Shown here: positions 33,902 to 42,465 of the stretch, piece by piece
How the letters are laid out: the number at the start of each line of letters is the position of its first letter
Numbering within the stretch: the first letter of the stretch is position 1
Assembly: GCA_900548345.1 (NCBI GenBank)
Contig: URKA01000021.1
Location: 1-54,537 of the forward strand
Length of the DNA stretch: 54,537 nt
Reading direction: 5' to 3'
Source: an uncultured Paraprevotella sp.
Lineage (GTDB): Bacteria; Bacteroidota; Bacteroidia; Bacteroidales; Bacteroidaceae
The notes under the pieces: model-generated
What the model saw: only the letters and a program-made list of their open reading frames with translations
Told to the model about the DNA's origin: nothing
Database searches by the model: none
Program-made: the position numbers and the translations under genes

Positions 33902-34012
33902 TTATCCGAGGAATGATTCGCTTGATTTGTAAGCCGAACCGTTATTCTTTCCTGAACCCATTGCGCAGACCATAGCTACTATGGTTACTGCCATAAAAAT
34001 AAATCCTGTCAT
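33902..34012 (-). CDS. Small membrane peptide, 36 residues
   Basis: This reading frame encodes a 36-residue peptide: a hydrophobic N-terminal helix (MTGFIFMAVTIVAMVCAMG) followed by a short polar tail rich in Ser, Lys and Asn. A purine-rich ribosome-binding segment (AAGGTAAGAAG) precedes the ATG, and a well-formed promoter lies about 100 bases upstream. A 13-bp hairpin (33854-33866 with 33871-33883) and the terminator at 33798 follow. Small single-pass peptides can regulate membrane partners or stress responses, but no function can be given. The complete transcription unit argues against chance. Confidence 0.6.
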   Translation of the reverse strand: MTGFIFMAVTIVAMVCAMGSGKNNGSAYKSSESFLG

Positions 34013-34110
34013 AATCTTCTTACCTTTTTAATCCAACAATCTTTTACCTAAACACTCTCCTTACGGAGCTAATTACCTAAAAACTAAATAACTTTTTTCT
34101 TATGACACTG

Positions 34111-34142
34111 CAAAGTTAGGGGTATTTGGGGCAGAATGCAAA
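34111..34142 (-). promoter_or_regulatory. Promoter for the 36-residue peptide
   Basis: On the minus strand TTTG (34142-34139), 20 bases, then TAACTTTG (34118-34111): an exact Bacteroides-type promoter. The leader to the ATG at 34012 is about 90 bases. Confidence 0.65.
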
Positions 34143-34233
34143 AGTTGGAAGAGAAGTTGGCGCTTTTTCCCCTTTTTCTTGATTTAAATCAAAAAAAGAC
34201 AAGGTAATTTGAAATAATTATGTAACTTTGCCG

Positions 34234-34420
34234 TGCCTTGTTCCGTGGCTTCCTTCTTCGGATGCGAAAATACGGATGAAAAGGGAATCGGGTGAAAGTC
34301 CCGGACAGTCCCGCTGCTGTAAGCTCATTAGCGGTTTGTTCCATACTCATGCCACTTCCTTATATATAATAAGGTGGGAAGGCGGAACGAACCGGAGTAA
34401 GTCAGAAGACCTGCAAGGCA
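34234..34420 (+). ncRNA. Cobalamin riboswitch
   Basis: The RNA has the conserved pieces of the adenosylcobalamin class in order: GGGAATCGGGTGAAAGTCCC, GGACAGTCCCGCTGCTGTAA, GCCACT, GGGAAGGCGGAACGA and GTCAGAAGACCTGC. The closing stem P1 is formed by TGCCTTG (34234-34240) and CAAGGCA (34414-34420). A promoter box TAACTTTG lies just before it (34223-34230). It ends 72 bases before the btuB ATG, so when B12 is bound it should block expression of the uptake operon, probably at translation, since no T-tailed hairpin is seen between. Confidence 0.95.
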
Positions 34421-34492
34421 TTAAGTCGTGCTCGATTCCTCGAGGGATAGGATGAGAAGTCATGCCGTTTGAGTGATATAATAGGTTGGTTT

Positions 34493-36502
34493 ATGAGTAC
34501 AGATTGGCAATTCTTTGTCAGAAAGAGTTGTAGCCTTATGTGGGCTTTGCTTTTTTCTGTGGTGTTATGCGCACGGGAAAAGGCTGATACCGTTTCCGGA
34601 AAGCTCCGGGAGATGGAAGCTTTGACTGTGACGGCGCGGAAAAAACCGATGATAACGATGGCCGGCTCTCCTACACAACAGTTGGATAAAAAAGAGATGG
34701 AGCGTATAGGGGCATTGGACCTGTCGGATGCCGTGCGCCATTTTTCCGGAGTCTCTGTGAGAGACTATGGAGGGGTAGGTGGTTTGAAAACCGTGTCGGT
34801 CCGTAGTCTCGGAGCGCAGCATACGGCTGTGAGCTATGATGGGGTCGCTGTCGGAGACTGCCAGTCGGGACAGGTGGATATTTCACGTTTCTCTTTGGAC
34901 AATGTTTCTACGCTTACCTTGAATGTCGGGCAGGGGGATGATATTGACCAGCCGGCGAGGATGCTGGCTTCGGCCTCGGCATTGAAAATACAGACCGTGC
35001 GACCTGCATTCGAGTATGCCACAAGTTTGTCGGCCCGTATCGTGTCGGGCAGCTATGGACTGGCGAATCCCTCCTTGTTCCTTGCGCAGAAGCTCAATGG
35101 GAAAACAGGAGCGTCGGCCTATCTGAATTACTTGAGGGCGGACGGGAACTATCCTTTCAAGATAATGAACGGTAATAAGTTGATAGCTTCCAAACGGAAC
35201 AACAGCAATATAGAAACATGGAGGGCGGAAGTGAATCTGTTTACGGACATTACGGAAAAACAGAAACTGGACGTCAAGGCTTATCTGTTCGATTCGCAGA
35301 GAGGATTGCCCGGCAGTGTGGTGTATGACAATCCATACGCGGTGGAGCGGTTGTCTGAGCGGAACTATTTCGGACAGATGAAATATGAAAACCGATTCTC
35401 GGACAAGTGGAAATTGCAGGCTACAGGAAAGTTCAATTTCAGCTGGACCCGTGACTGGAACCGCACCACAGCAGGAGAAACGGATGACCGTTACCGTCAG
35501 ACGGAAACGTATGCTACGGCCGTATTGTGGGGAGAACCAGTGAAAGGCTTGTCATTCTCGGCAGCGCAGGATTTTGTATACAATTACTTGTCGACAACTT
35601 TAAATAAATGCCAGTATCCGAGAAGGTATACTTCCTTGTCTGCCATCTCCTTACGCTATAACCATCCAAGGGTTACCGTGGTGGGGTCACTTCTGAATAC
35701 CTTCATTACGGAGGAGGTAAGGTGGGGGAGCGCGGCTGCCGACCGCAAACATTTGTCTCCGGCACTGAGTATCTCGTGGAAGCCTTTTTTAACGGCAAAC
35801 TGGCGCATGAGGGTTTCATATAAGGACATATTCCGTGTGCCGACCTTTAATGACCTGTACTATTTGTTGATAGGCAATAGCGGATTACGGCCCGAAACAA
35901 CGAGACAATTGAATGTGGGGACTGTGTGGGAGACGGAATTTATGCATGTTGTCGATTATCTGAGACTTTCGGCAGACGTATATTGTAATAAGGTGAACGA
36001 TAAAATCGTGGCGGTTCCCACCATGTTCGTCTGGAGAATGTCGAATGTGGGAAAGGTTGAGACCGTAGGGGCGGATGTCTGTGCGGCGGCAGAACTGGAT
36101 TTGGGAAAAGGTTTCCGTATGTATCTGACCGGCAACTATAATTTTACACAAGCTGAAGACATCACGGACCGTAAAAGTAAAATCTGGCGGCATCAGATAG
36201 CCTATACGCCTCGTCATACGGCAACGGGAAGCATGACGCTCAGTACACCTTGGGTTGACCTTACCTATAATGTAATGAGTGTATCCAAGTGTTATTCGTT
36301 GCCGCAGAACCTCAAGGCGAACCGCATCGAGCCTTACACTGACCATGGATTGTCTTTGTCGAGGGTGTTCCGCCTGACCCGCAGGCAGACCGTACGTTTG
36401 CAGGTGGATGCGTTGAACCTGGGCGGCAAGAATTATGAGGTTGTCCGTTTCTATCCTATGCCCGGACGAAACTATAAAGCGACTGTTACTTACAATTTAT
36501 AA
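34493..36502 (+). CDS. BtuB-type TonB-dependent cobalamin receptor
   Basis: Outer-membrane barrel that imports vitamin B12 using TonB energy. The 669-residue product has a signal peptide (residues about 10-28), a TonB-box-like EALTVTARK, a plug domain (GALDLSDAVRHFSGVSVRDY) and a beta barrel ending with NYKATVTYNL. The cobalamin riboswitch directly upstream and the downstream BtuG, BtuF, BtuC and BtuD genes define the substrate. A TTG at 34469 also opens the frame, but the ATG at 34493 gives the better signal peptide. Confidence 0.92.
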   Translation: MSTDWQFFVRKSCSLMWALLFSVVLCAREKADTVSGKLREMEALTVTARKKPMITMAGSPTQQLDKKEMERIGALDLSDAVRHFSGVSVRDYGGVGGLKTVSVRSLGAQHTAVSYDGVAVGDCQSGQVDISRFSLDNVSTLTLNVGQGDDIDQPARMLASASALKIQTVRPAFEYATSLSARIVSGSYGLANPSLFLAQKLNGKTGASAYLNYLRADGNYPFKIMNGNKLIASKRNNSNIETWRAEVNLFTDITEKQKLDVKAYLFDSQRGLPGSVVYDNPYAVERLSERNYFGQMKYENRFSDKWKLQATGKFNFSWTRDWNRTTAGETDDRYRQTETYATAVLWGEPVKGLSFSAAQDFVYNYLSTTLNKCQYPRRYTSLSAISLRYNHPRVTVVGSLLNTFITEEVRWGSAAADRKHLSPALSISWKPFLTANWRMRVSYKDIFRVPTFNDLYYLLIGNSGLRPETTRQLNVGTVWETEFMHVVDYLRLSADVYCNKVNDKIVAVPTMFVWRMSNVGKVETVGADVCAAAELDLGKGFRMYLTGNYNFTQAEDITDRKSKIWRHQIAYTPRHTATGSMTLSTPWVDLTYNVMSVSKCYSLPQNLKANRIEPYTDHGLSLSRVFRLTRRQTVRLQVDALNLGGKNYEVVRFYPMPGRNYKATVTYNL

Positions 36503-36523
36503 ACATCAAAAAACGAAACGAGA

Positions 36524-37645
36524 ATGAGAAAGACTTTTTTTAGAGTGGCTTTGATGGCCGTTGCATTGTGTGGCTTTACAGCATGCGATGATGAGGATAA
36601 AGATGTGCCGGAACCGGATTTGGGCGGAATTACCGATGATGGCGGTGAAGGACAACCTGGAGAGGTTGTGACAGTTGGCGCATATATACTGAATACCGGA
36701 AATTGGGGCAAAAATGACGCTTCGATTCAGTATCTGGACAAAGAAAAAGGAACACTCTCCGAGGACTTGTATGCTGCGGCAAACGGTGAAGGTTTGGGCG
36801 ATTTGGGGCAAGACCTTTGCCTGTACGGCTCCAAACTGTATGTGACGGTGTCTAATTCATCCAAACTTGTCGTGATGGACAAGAACTGCAAGGCTCTGAA
36901 GACCTTAAATCTGACGGATAATGCCGGTATTCCTGTAGAACCGCGCTACATGACAGCTGTGGGTGGCAATGTCTACTTTACGTCTTACGAGGGAACGGTT
37001 TCGCGTTTGGATACCGTATCCTTGGAAGTGACGGGCAAGGTGGCCGTGGGTGACCATCCGGAAGCTATCGCGAACGCAAACGGAAAATTGTTTGTCAACA
37101 TATCTGGATATGGGAAGGAAAACAAGGTGGCCGTTGTGGATGTGGCTACCTTTACGAAGGAGAGAGATATCGAAATGCTGCTGAACCCTTACACGCAGTG
37201 CAAGGTGGGCGCCGATGGTTTCGTGTATGTCGTGTCTAACGGTAATTATGCAGGAAAACCTTCTTTGGCCCCGGAAGATTATATTTATGGTACGCTGCAG
37301 CGTATCAATCCGAAGACTTACGAGGTGGAGCAGTTATGCCGCGCCTCCTATATTGCCAATCACGGTGACAAGATGTATATTCTGTACTCCGAATATTACC
37401 TGCCGGAACTGACACGCGCCTATGTTTACGATGTGAAGACGGGGGCTGAAAGTCCGTTCTTTGACCTTACGACTTTGTCCTCTCCTAATTCCATCGACAT
37501 AGACCCCGTGAACGGAGACGTATATGTGACGAATGCTCCTTATGGTGCAACATCCGATGTGTACGTATATACGAAGGATGGAGAGCTGAAGACAAAGTTC
37601 GGTGTGGGGAATTCCGCGTCTAAAGTATTGTTCGTTACGAAATAA
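36524..37645 (+). CDS. BtuG-type surface cobalamin-binding lipoprotein
   Basis: BtuG proteins are YncE-like seven-blade beta propellers on the cell surface of gut Bacteroides; they capture B12 very tightly and pass it to BtuB. The 373-residue product has a lipobox ending TAC (Cys21) followed by an acidic stretch (DDEDKD), typical of the Bacteroides surface export signal, and propeller-like repeats (YVTVSNSSKLVVMD, VYFTSYEGTVSRLD, DPVNGDVYVTNAP). It lies 21 bases after btuB and overlaps btuF by one base, in the riboswitch-controlled operon. Confidence 0.9.
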   Translation: MRKTFFRVALMAVALCGFTACDDEDKDVPEPDLGGITDDGGEGQPGEVVTVGAYILNTGNWGKNDASIQYLDKEKGTLSEDLYAAANGEGLGDLGQDLCLYGSKLYVTVSNSSKLVVMDKNCKALKTLNLTDNAGIPVEPRYMTAVGGNVYFTSYEGTVSRLDTVSLEVTGKVAVGDHPEAIANANGKLFVNISGYGKENKVAVVDVATFTKERDIEMLLNPYTQCKVGADGFVYVVSNGNYAGKPSLAPEDYIYGTLQRINPKTYEVEQLCRASYIANHGDKMYILYSEYYLPELTRAYVYDVKTGAESPFFDLTTLSSPNSIDIDPVNGDVYVTNAPYGATSDVYVYTKDGELKTKFGVGNSASKVLFVTK

Positions 37646-38784
37646 TGAAACTGAAAACATTTTTTCTTTGCAATTTGTCAATCGCAGTCTTGTCGTTAGT
37701 CGCCTGTGGCGGAAGCGGCAAGACTGCTTCTTTGCAAACAGGGGGTGATACTATAGAGATAAAATATGCGCGGAATCTTTGTGTTGTGTCTTACGATGGT
37801 TACAAGGTGGCTACGCTTCGTAATCCATGGGATACGCTCAAGGTGTTGCATACTTATATTTTAGCGGAACGCGACGCTTCTTTGCCGGATGACCTGCCGG
37901 ACGGAACTGTAGTCAGGGTGCCTCTCCGGAAAGCCATGGTGTATTCTTCGGTCCATTGCAGCCTGGCCGGCCGTTTGGGCGCGTTGGAAAGTATCGGTGG
38001 CGTATGTGATTTGAAGTACATCAAGATGCCTGAGATACAAAAACGCGTCGGTACGGGGCGTGTGGTCGATGCCGGTTCAGGAATGAATCCCGATATAGAG
38101 AAGATTATCAACCTGAACCCTGACGGCATACTGCTTTCGTCTTTTGAGAACAACGGCGGTTACGGACGCATCGAGAAACTGGGCGTTCCCATCATAGAAT
38201 GCGCCGACTATATGGAGACATCTGCTCTTGGACGCGCGGAGTGGATGAAGTTCTACGGACTTTTGTTCGGCCGTTATGAAGAGGCGCTTGCCGAGTTCTC
38301 GGCTGTGGAGGAAGAGTATCTTTCATTGAAGGCAGAGGCCGCACGACTGGAAGGCCGTCCCCGGATGTTCGGTGATTTGAAGAACGGTGCGGTTTGGTAT
38401 GTGCCCGGAGGCAACAGCACCATGGGACGCATCTATGCGGATGCCGGAGCCGACTATGTGTTCGCTTATCTGGAAAACAGCGGTTCGGTGCCGATGAATT
38501 TTGAGGCCGTGTTCGACAAGGCGCAGGATGCCGATGTCTGGCTGATTAAGTACAATGCTCCCTGTGACAAGACCTATGGAGAGCTGGCAAGCGAATATGC
38601 ACCGTATGCCCGTTTCAAGGCTTTCGGGGAAAAGCATATCTATGGATGCAACACAGGAACGGTGTCCTACTACGAGGAAATACCCTTTCATCCCGAATGG
38701 CTGTTGAGAGAACTGATAAAAATCTTCCATCCGGAGGCACTGGAAGGATATGAATTGAAATATTTTCGTAAATTAGCGGAATAA
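37645..38784 (+). CDS. BtuF-type cobalamin ABC transporter binding lipoprotein
   Basis: This is the periplasmic binding protein that hands B12 to the BtuCD transporter. The 379-residue product has a lipobox LVAC (Cys21) and the helical-backbone binding fold of the FecB/BtuF family: LGALESIGGVCDL, then NPDIEKIINLNPDGILLSS, then WMKFYGLLFGR. It overlaps btuG by one base. Its TAA stop is in the same frame as the following btuC coding sequence, 12 bases before it. Confidence 0.88.
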   Translation: MKLKTFFLCNLSIAVLSLVACGGSGKTASLQTGGDTIEIKYARNLCVVSYDGYKVATLRNPWDTLKVLHTYILAERDASLPDDLPDGTVVRVPLRKAMVYSSVHCSLAGRLGALESIGGVCDLKYIKMPEIQKRVGTGRVVDAGSGMNPDIEKIINLNPDGILLSSFENNGGYGRIEKLGVPIIECADYMETSALGRAEWMKFYGLLFGRYEEALAEFSAVEEEYLSLKAEAARLEGRPRMFGDLKNGAVWYVPGGNSTMGRIYADAGADYVFAYLENSGSVPMNFEAVFDKAQDADVWLIKYNAPCDKTYGELASEYAPYARFKAFGEKHIYGCNTGTVSYYEEIPFHPEWLLRELIKIFHPEALEGYELKYFRKLAE

Positions 38785-38796
38785 ATACGCAAGGCG

Positions 38797-39828
38797 GTGG
38801 AGCATAAGGGATATGTATACGGTGGAGCATGTGTTGCCCTCATCCTGTTGTTGATGGCAGCCAATCTTCTCTACGGCTCGGTGGATATACCGGCTGTCGA
38901 GGTGTGGCGTATTCTGGCGGGGCATGAGGCGGAGAAGGCCGGGTGGGGTTATATTGTGCTTGAATCCCGCCTGCCGCAGTGCATCACGGCATTGCTGTGC
39001 GGTGCGTCCCTGTCGGCATCCGGACTGATGCTGCAGACGGCGTTCGGCAATCCATTGGCCGGTCCTTCCATATTGGGTATCAATTCGGGAGCGAGTCTTG
39101 GCGTGGCTTTGGTGATGCTGGCCGGCGGCGGCACGGTGGCCACCGGTGTATTTTCGCTGTCCGGTTTCTTTTCGGTTATTTTAGGGGCATTTGCTGGAGC
39201 GTTGTGTGTCATGGGGATGATTCTGTTTTTGTCTCTGTTGATACGCAGCAGTGTCATGCTGTTGATTGCCGGTATCATGATTGGCTATGTCACGTCCTCG
39301 GCCATTTCCTTGCTTAATTTCTTTGCTACGGCCGAAGGCGTGCAGTCGTATATGATGTGGGGCATGGGCAACTTTGGTGGGGTCTCGTTGGAGCAACTGC
39401 CGTGGTTTGCAGTCATGACCTGTTTCGGGCTTCTGATTTCACTGTTGCTAATCAAGCCGCTCAATGCCTTGTTGTTAGGCCAACGTTATGCGGAGAACCT
39501 CGGCGTGAACATCAACCGTACGCGCAACCTGTTGCTGCTGGCTACGGGGCTTCTGACGGCGGTGACGACGGCTTTTTGCGGACCGGTGGCCTTCATCGGA
39601 CTGGCTGTACCGCATGTGGCCCGCCTGATGCTGGGCACGTCCAACCACAATTCCCTGCTTCCTGTCACGATACTGGCCGGAGGGGCGATGGCACTCTTGT
39701 GCAACCTGATTTGCATACTGCCCGGTGAGTGGGGTGTCATTCCGTTGAATGCCGTGACGCCGGTGATGGGTGCGCCTGTGATTATTTATGTGATTGTCAA
39801 CCAAAGAAGAATACAGTATTTTAACTGA
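38797..39828 (+). CDS. BtuC-type ABC transporter permease (FecCD family)
   Basis: The 343-residue inner-membrane protein has about 9-10 membrane helices and family motifs such as LESRLPQCITALLCGASLSA, PLAGPSILGINSGASLG and GPVAFIGLAVPHVARLM. It forms the B12 channel with BtuD. The start is a GTG at 38797; no ATG is available near the normal N-terminus. The codons between the btuF stop and this GTG are open in the same frame. Its last base is the first base of btuD. Confidence 0.9.
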   Translation: MEHKGYVYGGACVALILLLMAANLLYGSVDIPAVEVWRILAGHEAEKAGWGYIVLESRLPQCITALLCGASLSASGLMLQTAFGNPLAGPSILGINSGASLGVALVMLAGGGTVATGVFSLSGFFSVILGAFAGALCVMGMILFLSLLIRSSVMLLIAGIMIGYVTSSAISLLNFFATAEGVQSYMMWGMGNFGGVSLEQLPWFAVMTCFGLLISLLLIKPLNALLLGQRYAENLGVNINRTRNLLLLATGLLTAVTTAFCGPVAFIGLAVPHVARLMLGTSNHNSLLPVTILAGGAMALLCNLICILPGEWGVIPLNAVTPVMGAPVIIYVIVNQRRIQYFN

Positions 39829-40835
39829 TGGAACAGCGTGTCGTGTTAAGCGGGAAACAGGTGACTACGGGCTATGGCAAGGGAGCGCGGGCCACGGTGG
39901 TGCATGAACGGCTCGACTTCCGGCTGTTGAGCGGGGAACTTACCTGTCTGTTAGGATGCAACGGAGCCGGAAAGTCCACGTTGTTGCGGACGTTGGCTGC
40001 GGTGCAGCCGGCCTTGTCCGGGCAACTGGAACTTATGGGGCGTCCGCTGTCTGACTATTCCGCCCAAGAGCGTTCCAGAACGGTTGGGCTTGTGCTGACC
40101 GACCGTACGCAGACCGGCGGACTGAGCGTATTTGAACTGGTGGCATTGGGACGGCAGCCGCACACCGGCTTCTTCGGCCGTCTGACCACGCGCGACAAGG
40201 ACATCGTGTATCGCGCCATGGAATCCGTCGGCATTGCGGACAAGGCGCGGAGTTATGCGGCGGAACTTTCGGACGGCGAGCGTCAGAAAGCCATGATAGC
40301 CAAAGCCCTTGTACAGGAATGCCCGTTGATAATACTGGATGAGCCTACCGCATTCCTTGATGTGGTGAGCCGTATCGAGGTGATGGCCCTGTTGCACAGG
40401 CTTGCGGTGGAAGAAGACAAAGCCGTTCTGCTTTCCACGCACGACATAGACCAGGCTTTGGTCTTGGCCGACAAGTTATGGCTGATGCCTCCCGGTCGCG
40501 GACTGGTATGCGGCGTGACGGAGGACGTCATCCTGTCGGGCGGCATGGACGCGCTTTTCTCTCATCCGTCCATTCATTTCGATTCGATGCATGGTGTGTA
40601 TTCGCCGACGGTAGGCGGGGAGAGGAAAATCGTGTTGGAGACGGACGATGAAGTGTTGCGCCACTGGACGCAGAATGCACTGAACCGTCATGGGTATTTG
40701 TGTCTTCCGGAGGCTTCTTCGGCTGAAGTCCCGTTGTTGAGAGTCACTTCACCGCACGATTTCGTTTTGTATGGCAAAGGGGGTGATATGTCTTTCCATA
40801 GTTTTGCGGGATTACTCGAACATCTGCTTCGCTGA
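39828..40835 (+). CDS. BtuD-type ABC transporter ATPase
   Basis: The 335-residue ATPase has Walker A GCNGAGKST (near residue 43), signature LSDGERQKAM, Walker B LIILDEPTAFLD and the switch His in STHDID. About 90 extra residues after the ATPase core (from about residue 245) have no assigned role and are longer than in E. coli BtuD. It is the last gene of the riboswitch operon; no terminator hairpin is clear in the 120 bases after it. Confidence 0.9.
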   Translation: MEQRVVLSGKQVTTGYGKGARATVVHERLDFRLLSGELTCLLGCNGAGKSTLLRTLAAVQPALSGQLELMGRPLSDYSAQERSRTVGLVLTDRTQTGGLSVFELVALGRQPHTGFFGRLTTRDKDIVYRAMESVGIADKARSYAAELSDGERQKAMIAKALVQECPLIILDEPTAFLDVVSRIEVMALLHRLAVEEDKAVLLSTHDIDQALVLADKLWLMPPGRGLVCGVTEDVILSGGMDALFSHPSIHFDSMHGVYSPTVGGERKIVLETDDEVLRHWTQNALNRHGYLCLPEASSAEVPLLRVTSPHDFVLYGKGGDMSFHSFAGLLEHLLR

Positions 40836-40958
40836 ACTTCTGTGTAAGCCTGCCGCTTTGTGTAGTTCTTATTCGTTTCTTGTAGAGAAAAAGTAGTTCT
40901 CGAATGGGATTTGCGAACTTTTTATCTTCTTGTGTTTTAGTATAACGGCTTTCTTTAT

Positions 40959-40966
40959 TACTTTTG
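40959..40966 (+). promoter_or_regulatory. Promoter -7 box for the lectin-like gene
   Basis: TACTTTTG at 40959-40966 fits TAnnTTTG. It implies a leader of about 35 bases to the ATG at 41010. Confidence 0.5.
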
Positions 40967-41009
40967 CATTTGAAGTTGAACAATGCAAGAAACAAGAAAT
41001 ATTCAGACT

Positions 41010-41879
41010 ATGAAACGCTTTACTAAAACCTTTCTGGCCGTAATGTCCTGTTCGTTATCGGGCATTCCGGGCTTTTCGCTCTGTGACGGGGACGGCAATG
41101 AGGTGCAGTCATACGTCAATCCTGTGAGCTATCAATCGGCTTCGACGTGGCCTTTCCGTCGTCTGGTGAATGTTTTCGAGGGACTTGATTCAGGAAAGGA
41201 TTATGTATGTTATCCCATGGTAAAGTTCGGAAAGGTAGAGTTCCGTGCCACTCCTTCCGTGGAGATAGAGAGGGAGTGTTTGTGTCCGGACGGTCATCAT
41301 CCTCACATGATAGACCTCGGTCTTCCAAGCGGTACGAAGTGGGCTTGTTGTAATGTGGGTGCATCCTCTCCCGAAGAGTACGGCGGTTATTACGCTTGGG
41401 GCGAGACGGAAGAGAAAAGTTATTATGATTGGAGCACTTATAAATACTGCAAGGGAACATGGGATACCAAGACCAAATATTGCACGGACAGTTCTTATGG
41501 TAGTGTCGATAACAAGACTGTATTGGATCCTGCAGACGATGTGGCTCATGTGAAATGGGGCGGTAGCTGGCGTATGCCGACAACGAAAGAAATCGCTGAA
41601 CTACTCAATAACTGTTCCTGGACATGGACTATCCAAAACGGCGTGAACGGTTATTTAGTTACTTCAAAATCCAATGGTAATAGTATCTTCTTGCCTGAGG
41701 CCGGCTACCGTTGGAACGAGGGTGTCGACGGAAGTGGCTCGTACGGTCACTTCTGGTCGGCTTCGTTGCACGGGGGCATCAGCAACGGTGCTTACGGCCT
41801 CTACTTCTACACTGGTTACCGTCGCCAGTACTTCAACGGTCGCGACTGCGGGTTGTCCGTCCGCCCTGTTACAAAATAA
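41010..41879 (+). CDS. Secreted lectin-like paralogous-domain protein with a candidate variable 3' end
   Basis: The 289-residue product has a signal peptide (KRFTKTFLAVMSCSLSG), a short remnant resembling the end of a fibronectin-like domain (about residues 25-80), then the Bacteroidales paralogous domain related to FISUMP/DUF1566 and the C-type lectin fold (MIDLGLPSGTKWACCNVGAS, YYAWGETEEK, WRMPTTKEIAELL). The end runs FWSASLHGG to GLSVRPVTK. Between 41769 and 41849 most codons end in C (CAC, ATC, AGC, AAC, TAC, CTC, TTC, CGC, GAC, TGC), the pattern left by adenine-directed mutagenesis of AAC codons in diversity-generating retroelement targets. No reverse transcriptase gene is in the window. 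A start at 40983 would add nine residues before the signal peptide. Confidence 0.8.
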   Translation: MKRFTKTFLAVMSCSLSGIPGFSLCDGDGNEVQSYVNPVSYQSASTWPFRRLVNVFEGLDSGKDYVCYPMVKFGKVEFRATPSVEIERECLCPDGHHPHMIDLGLPSGTKWACCNVGASSPEEYGGYYAWGETEEKSYYDWSTYKYCKGTWDTKTKYCTDSSYGSVDNKTVLDPADDVAHVKWGGSWRMPTTKEIAELLNNCSWTWTIQNGVNGYLVTSKSNGNSIFLPEAGYRWNEGVDGSGSYGHFWSASLHGGISNGAYGLYFYTGYRRQYFNGRDCGLSVRPVTK

Positions 41880-41909
41880 GCGTAGCGCATCCGATTGATT
41901 TGATTATTT

Positions 41910-41932
41910 GTGCGTCCCTTTTCGGGACGCAC
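41910..41932 (+). terminator. 9-bp hairpin after the lectin-like gene
   Basis: GTGCGTCCC (41910-41918), loop TTTTC, GGGACGCAC (41924-41932). A second small hairpin, CCCGC-GAA-GCGGG (41940-41952), follows. They may end transcription; a hairpin just after a variable region is also a known feature of retroelement-diversified genes. Confidence 0.65.
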
Positions 41933-42003
41933 TTAAATTCCCGCGAAGCGGGTCGAAAATTATAATTATCTTATAGATGTTTCTTGTTTTGGAAACTTTA
42001 TTG

Positions 42004-42011
42004 TACTTTTG
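42004..42011 (+). promoter_or_regulatory. Promoter -7 box of the HTH/DUF3990 cassette
   Basis: TACTTTTG at 42004-42011 fits TAnnTTTG and lies 17 bases before the ATG at 42028, so the leader is very short. Confidence 0.5.
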
Positions 42012-42027
42012 TATTGACAAAAGATGT

Positions 42028-42465
42028 ATGAAAGTCATGGCAAATACAATAGAAAATATAGGATTAATGATTCGTGCTGAACGTCTTAATAAAGGACTTA
42101 CGCAGGAAGAACTTGGTAAACGAATAGGAGTAGGCAAAGCTCAGATTTCTAAAATAGAGAGTGGAAAGGGACTTACCGTAAAGACTGTGACAAAGGTACT
42201 TGAAGCCCTTGGCACATCAGCTTCTGTTGTCTTACAAACGGCACAATCAATAGATAAAAAGGTGATTGCATATATTGTTGCTGCTATCAGTGAATTTGCC
42301 AAAACTCATCATATTTCTATTCGTGAAGCAAATAATTATCTGATACGTTTTAAGGGAATTGATTTCCTTGTGAAACATTATGATGCGGAGCATTTGCTTT
42401 CATTTGATGACAGTGTTCAAGACCTTACGCAAGTTTGTCTAAATAATGGAGGGGCAATTCGATGA
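42028..42465 (+). CDS. HTH-DUF3791 fusion protein, antitoxin-like
   Basis: The 145-residue product has an N-terminal XRE-type helix-turn-helix (ERLNKGLTQEELGKRIGVGK, then AQISKIESGKG) and a C-terminal domain of the DUF3791 type (IAYIVAAISEFAKTHHISIR, then LIRFKGIDFLVKHYDAEHL). The latter domain is repeated as a separate protein two genes downstream. The fusion suits an antitoxin that also represses its own promoter. Starts at 42028 and 42037 are both possible. The stop overlaps the next start by 4 bases (ATGA). Confidence 0.8.
   Translation: MKVMANTIENIGLMIRAERLNKGLTQEELGKRIGVGKAQISKIESGKGLTVKTVTKVLEALGTSASVVLQTAQSIDKKVIAYIVAAISEFAKTHHISIREANNYLIRFKGIDFLVKHYDAEHLLSFDDSVQDLTQVCLNNGGAIR

Noticed and set aside
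41674..41965. Ser/Thr/Val-rich frames overlapping the lectin-like gene
   Set aside because: Out-of-frame readings of the same 3' region; the main frame has a signal peptide and a recognisable domain.
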